Below, one piece after another: positions 4,070 to 5,370 of a DNA stretch of 5,370 nt. The DNA lies in contig CANHSW010000175.1 of the NCBI GenBank assembly GCA_947463165.1, positions 1 to 5,370 of the forward strand, written 5' to 3'. Positions within the stretch are counted from its first letter, which is position 1. Each line of letters starts with the position of its first letter. Both the position numbers and the translations under genes were made by a program. The stretch comes from Cyanobacteriota bacterium (lineage in GTDB: Bacteria > Cyanobacteriota > Cyanobacteriia > PCC-6307 > Cyanobiaceae). The notes beneath the pieces are model-generated. The model saw only the letters and a list, made by a program, of their open reading frames with translations, had not been told where the DNA came from and ran no database searches.

Positions 4070-4160
4070 GGAAGACCCATCAATTTAGGAAGCTTAGGTC
4101 AGGGCAGTGGCCAGCATCCAGCAGCTGCTGCGGGCCCGGCAGACCAGCTAGAAGGGCAGC
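4070..4160. promoter_or_regulatory. Divergent rpoZ / hsp70-like intergenic region with two abutting palindromes
   Basis: These 91 bases must hold the start signals for both genes, unless promoters lie inside them. CAGCAGCTGCTG (4119-4130) is a perfect 12-base palindrome, directly followed by the 8-base palindrome CGGGCCCG (4131-4138). Either could be an operator, but no known regulator is implied. On minus, TAAATT (4087-4082) is a weak -10-like hexamer without a good -35. On plus, AAGG at 4152-4155 sits five bases before ATG 4161 and serves as a Shine-Dalgarno. The AT-richer patch is 4080-4098; the rest is GC-rich. Confidence 0.45.
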
Positions 4161-5370
4161 ATGCTCGGCACCCTGGCCATCGATTTGGGCAGCACCACCA
4201 CCGTGGTGGCCTGGCTCGAACGCGGCGGCAAGCCAAGGCTGTTGCCCATGACCCCCTACGGGCTTGAGGCGCAGCCTCTGGTGCCCAGTTTGCTCTGGTT
4301 GGCCAGCCCCGACAGTGGCAGCCCCCTGATCGGCCGGCAGGTGCTGGAGGCGGGCCTGGCGATGCAGGATGGGCCTGAATTGCATCGCGATTTCAAGCGC
4401 CTGATCGGCGCCGCTCAACCAGCCGCAGGCACCCTGCTCAATGCCGAACAGGCCGGAGCTTTGCTGCTGCGCCGGCTTTGGCAGGCCCTGCCCCAGGAAT
4501 TGGAACCGGAGCGCCTGGTGCTCACCGCCCCGGTAGACAGCTATCGCGCCTACCGCCAGTGGCTGCTGCGGGCCTGCGCCGAACTGCCCGTAGCCGAGTT
4601 GGCCCTGGTGGATGAGCCCACCGCCGCCGCCATCGGTGCTGGCCTACCCGCCGGCAGCAAGGTGCTGGTGGTGGATTTCGGCGGCGGCACCATCGATCTG
4701 TCCCTGGTGAGCCTGGAGGGCGGTGAGGGGCGGGCGGCCCCCATCGCCCAGCTGCTGCGCTTCGGCGGCCGCGACCTGGCCAACAGCGCCCAAACCCCGC
4801 GCACCGCCCGGGTGCTGGGCAAGGCCGGCATCGCCCTGGGCGGTCGCGACCTGGATCGCTGGATCGCCCGCCACCTCTTTCCCGATGCGCCGCTGAGCGC
4901 GGGCCTGCTGGAGGTAACCGAACGGCTCAAATGTGAGTTGAGCGAGAGCCCCGAGGCGATCGGCCTGTGGACAGATGGCAGCGGCCGCTGCCAGGAGTTG
5001 CGCCTGGGCCGGCCGGAACTGGAGCTGCTGCTCGAGCAGCGAGGTCTGTTGGCGCAGCTGGATCAACTTTTGGAACAGGTGCTGGCGGCCGGCCGGGCCC
5101 ACGGCATCCGCCCCGCAGACATCGCCGCCGTACTGCCGGTGGGGGGAGCTAGCCGCATTCCCCGCCTGCGGCGCTGGCTGCAGGAGCGCTGCGAAGGCAT
5201 CCCCATCCGCGGTGAGCGGCCGGTGGAGGCGGTGGCTCTGGGAGCCCTGGCCTTAACGCCGGGACTGCGCATCCGCGATGTGCTGAGCCATGGGGTGTCG
5301 CTGCGCTGTTGGGATCAACGGGCGGGCAGCCATCGCTGGCATCCCCTGTTTCTGCCCGGCCAGGGTTGGC
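4161..5370 (+). CDS. Hsp70 family protein (DnaK-like ATPase), partial at 3' end
   Basis: The frame is open from ATG 4161 to the window edge: 403 codons without a stop. It is an actin/Hsp70-fold ATPase. Visible motifs: phosphate-1 AIDLGSTTTVVAW (6-18), FKRLIGA with the Lys expected near the active site (about 78-84), connect-1 DEPTAAAIGAGL (151-162), phosphate-2 DFGGGTIDLSLV (172-183), connect-2/adenosine motif PVGGASRIPRLR (326-337) and EAVALGALAL (356-365). The motif spacing is close to DnaK, so the nucleotide-binding domain is complete. After residue 366, DVLSHGVSLRCWDQ begins the region corresponding to the substrate-binding beta domain, cut at the edge. Sequence is clearly divergent from housekeeping DnaK (SRIP instead of TRMP, STTT instead of GTTN), so it is probably one of the extra cyanobacterial Hsp70 homologues; client unknown. 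Its start has AAGG five bases upstream. It is divergent from rpoZ. Confidence 0.92.
   Translation, partial: MLGTLAIDLGSTTTVVAWLERGGKPRLLPMTPYGLEAQPLVPSLLWLASPDSGSPLIGRQVLEAGLAMQDGPELHRDFKRLIGAAQPAAGTLLNAEQAGALLLRRLWQALPQELEPERLVLTAPVDSYRAYRQWLLRACAELPVAELALVDEPTAAAIGAGLPAGSKVLVVDFGGGTIDLSLVSLEGGEGRAAPIAQLLRFGGRDLANSAQTPRTARVLGKAGIALGGRDLDRWIARHLFPDAPLSAGLLEVTERLKCELSESPEAIGLWTDGSGRCQELRLGRPELELLLEQRGLLAQLDQLLEQVLAAGRAHGIRPADIAAVLPVGGASRIPRLRRWLQERCEGIPIRGERPVEAVALGALALTPGLRIRDVLSHGVSLRCWDQRAGSHRWHPLFLPGQGW

Noticed and set aside
3827..4267. Plus-strand ORF of 146 codons
   Set aside because: It lies antisense to rpoZ and runs out of frame into the Hsp70-like gene; both of those have clear family signatures.
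4550..5102. Long minus-strand ORFs opposite the Hsp70-like gene
   Set aside because: They are shadows caused by high GC; the plus frame carries all the ATPase motifs.

Overview
The window looks like part of a GC-rich picocyanobacterial chromosome (Synechococcus/Cyanobium type). The evidence is a cyanobacterial-type RNA polymerase omega subunit, two small families that I know only from cyanobacteria (DUF1818 and DUF2811), compact gene packing, and start/stop overlaps. The genus is inferred; no rRNA or tRNA gene is present to confirm it. I saw no complete HIP1 octamer (GCGATCGC) by eye, which suits the picocyanobacterial clade better than many other cyanobacteria.

Layout. 1-281 (+): the C-terminal end of murD (peptidoglycan precursor ligase). 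325-969 (-): a six-helix membrane protein of unknown function, convergent with murD. 970-1439: a 470-base gene-free region, largely made of short degenerate tandem repeats, with a 13-17-base period array at 1111-1201 and a 13-14-base period array at 1279-1398. Both are built on a CCTAAA-N-CA-like core, and this is the least explained part of the window. 1440-1997 (+): an EVE-domain protein, the PUA/YTH-like fold that reads modified bases. It overlaps by four bases (GTGA) a second multi-helix membrane protein at 1994-2758 (+), which resembles the one at 325-969.

2763-4069 is a minus-strand block read from right to left: rpoZ (4069-3839), a DUF1818 gene (3806-3426), a 426-base stretch with no confident gene (one possible small ORF at 3241-2963), and a DUF2811 gene (2999-2763). 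The DUF2811 gene ends four bases from the stop of the converging membrane-protein gene. 4161-5370 (+), divergent from rpoZ across 91 bases, is an Hsp70-family ATPase cut by the window end; its nucleotide-binding domain is complete.

How they relate. murD, rpoZ and the Hsp70-like gene are housekeeping. rpoZ and DUF1818 are probably co-transcribed. EVE and its membrane partner are probably translationally coupled. I see no phage, transposon, toxin-antitoxin, CRISPR or obvious defence cassette. The candidate oddities are the repeat-built leader upstream of the EVE gene, the EVE/membrane-protein coupling, and the paralogous membrane-protein pair on either side of it.
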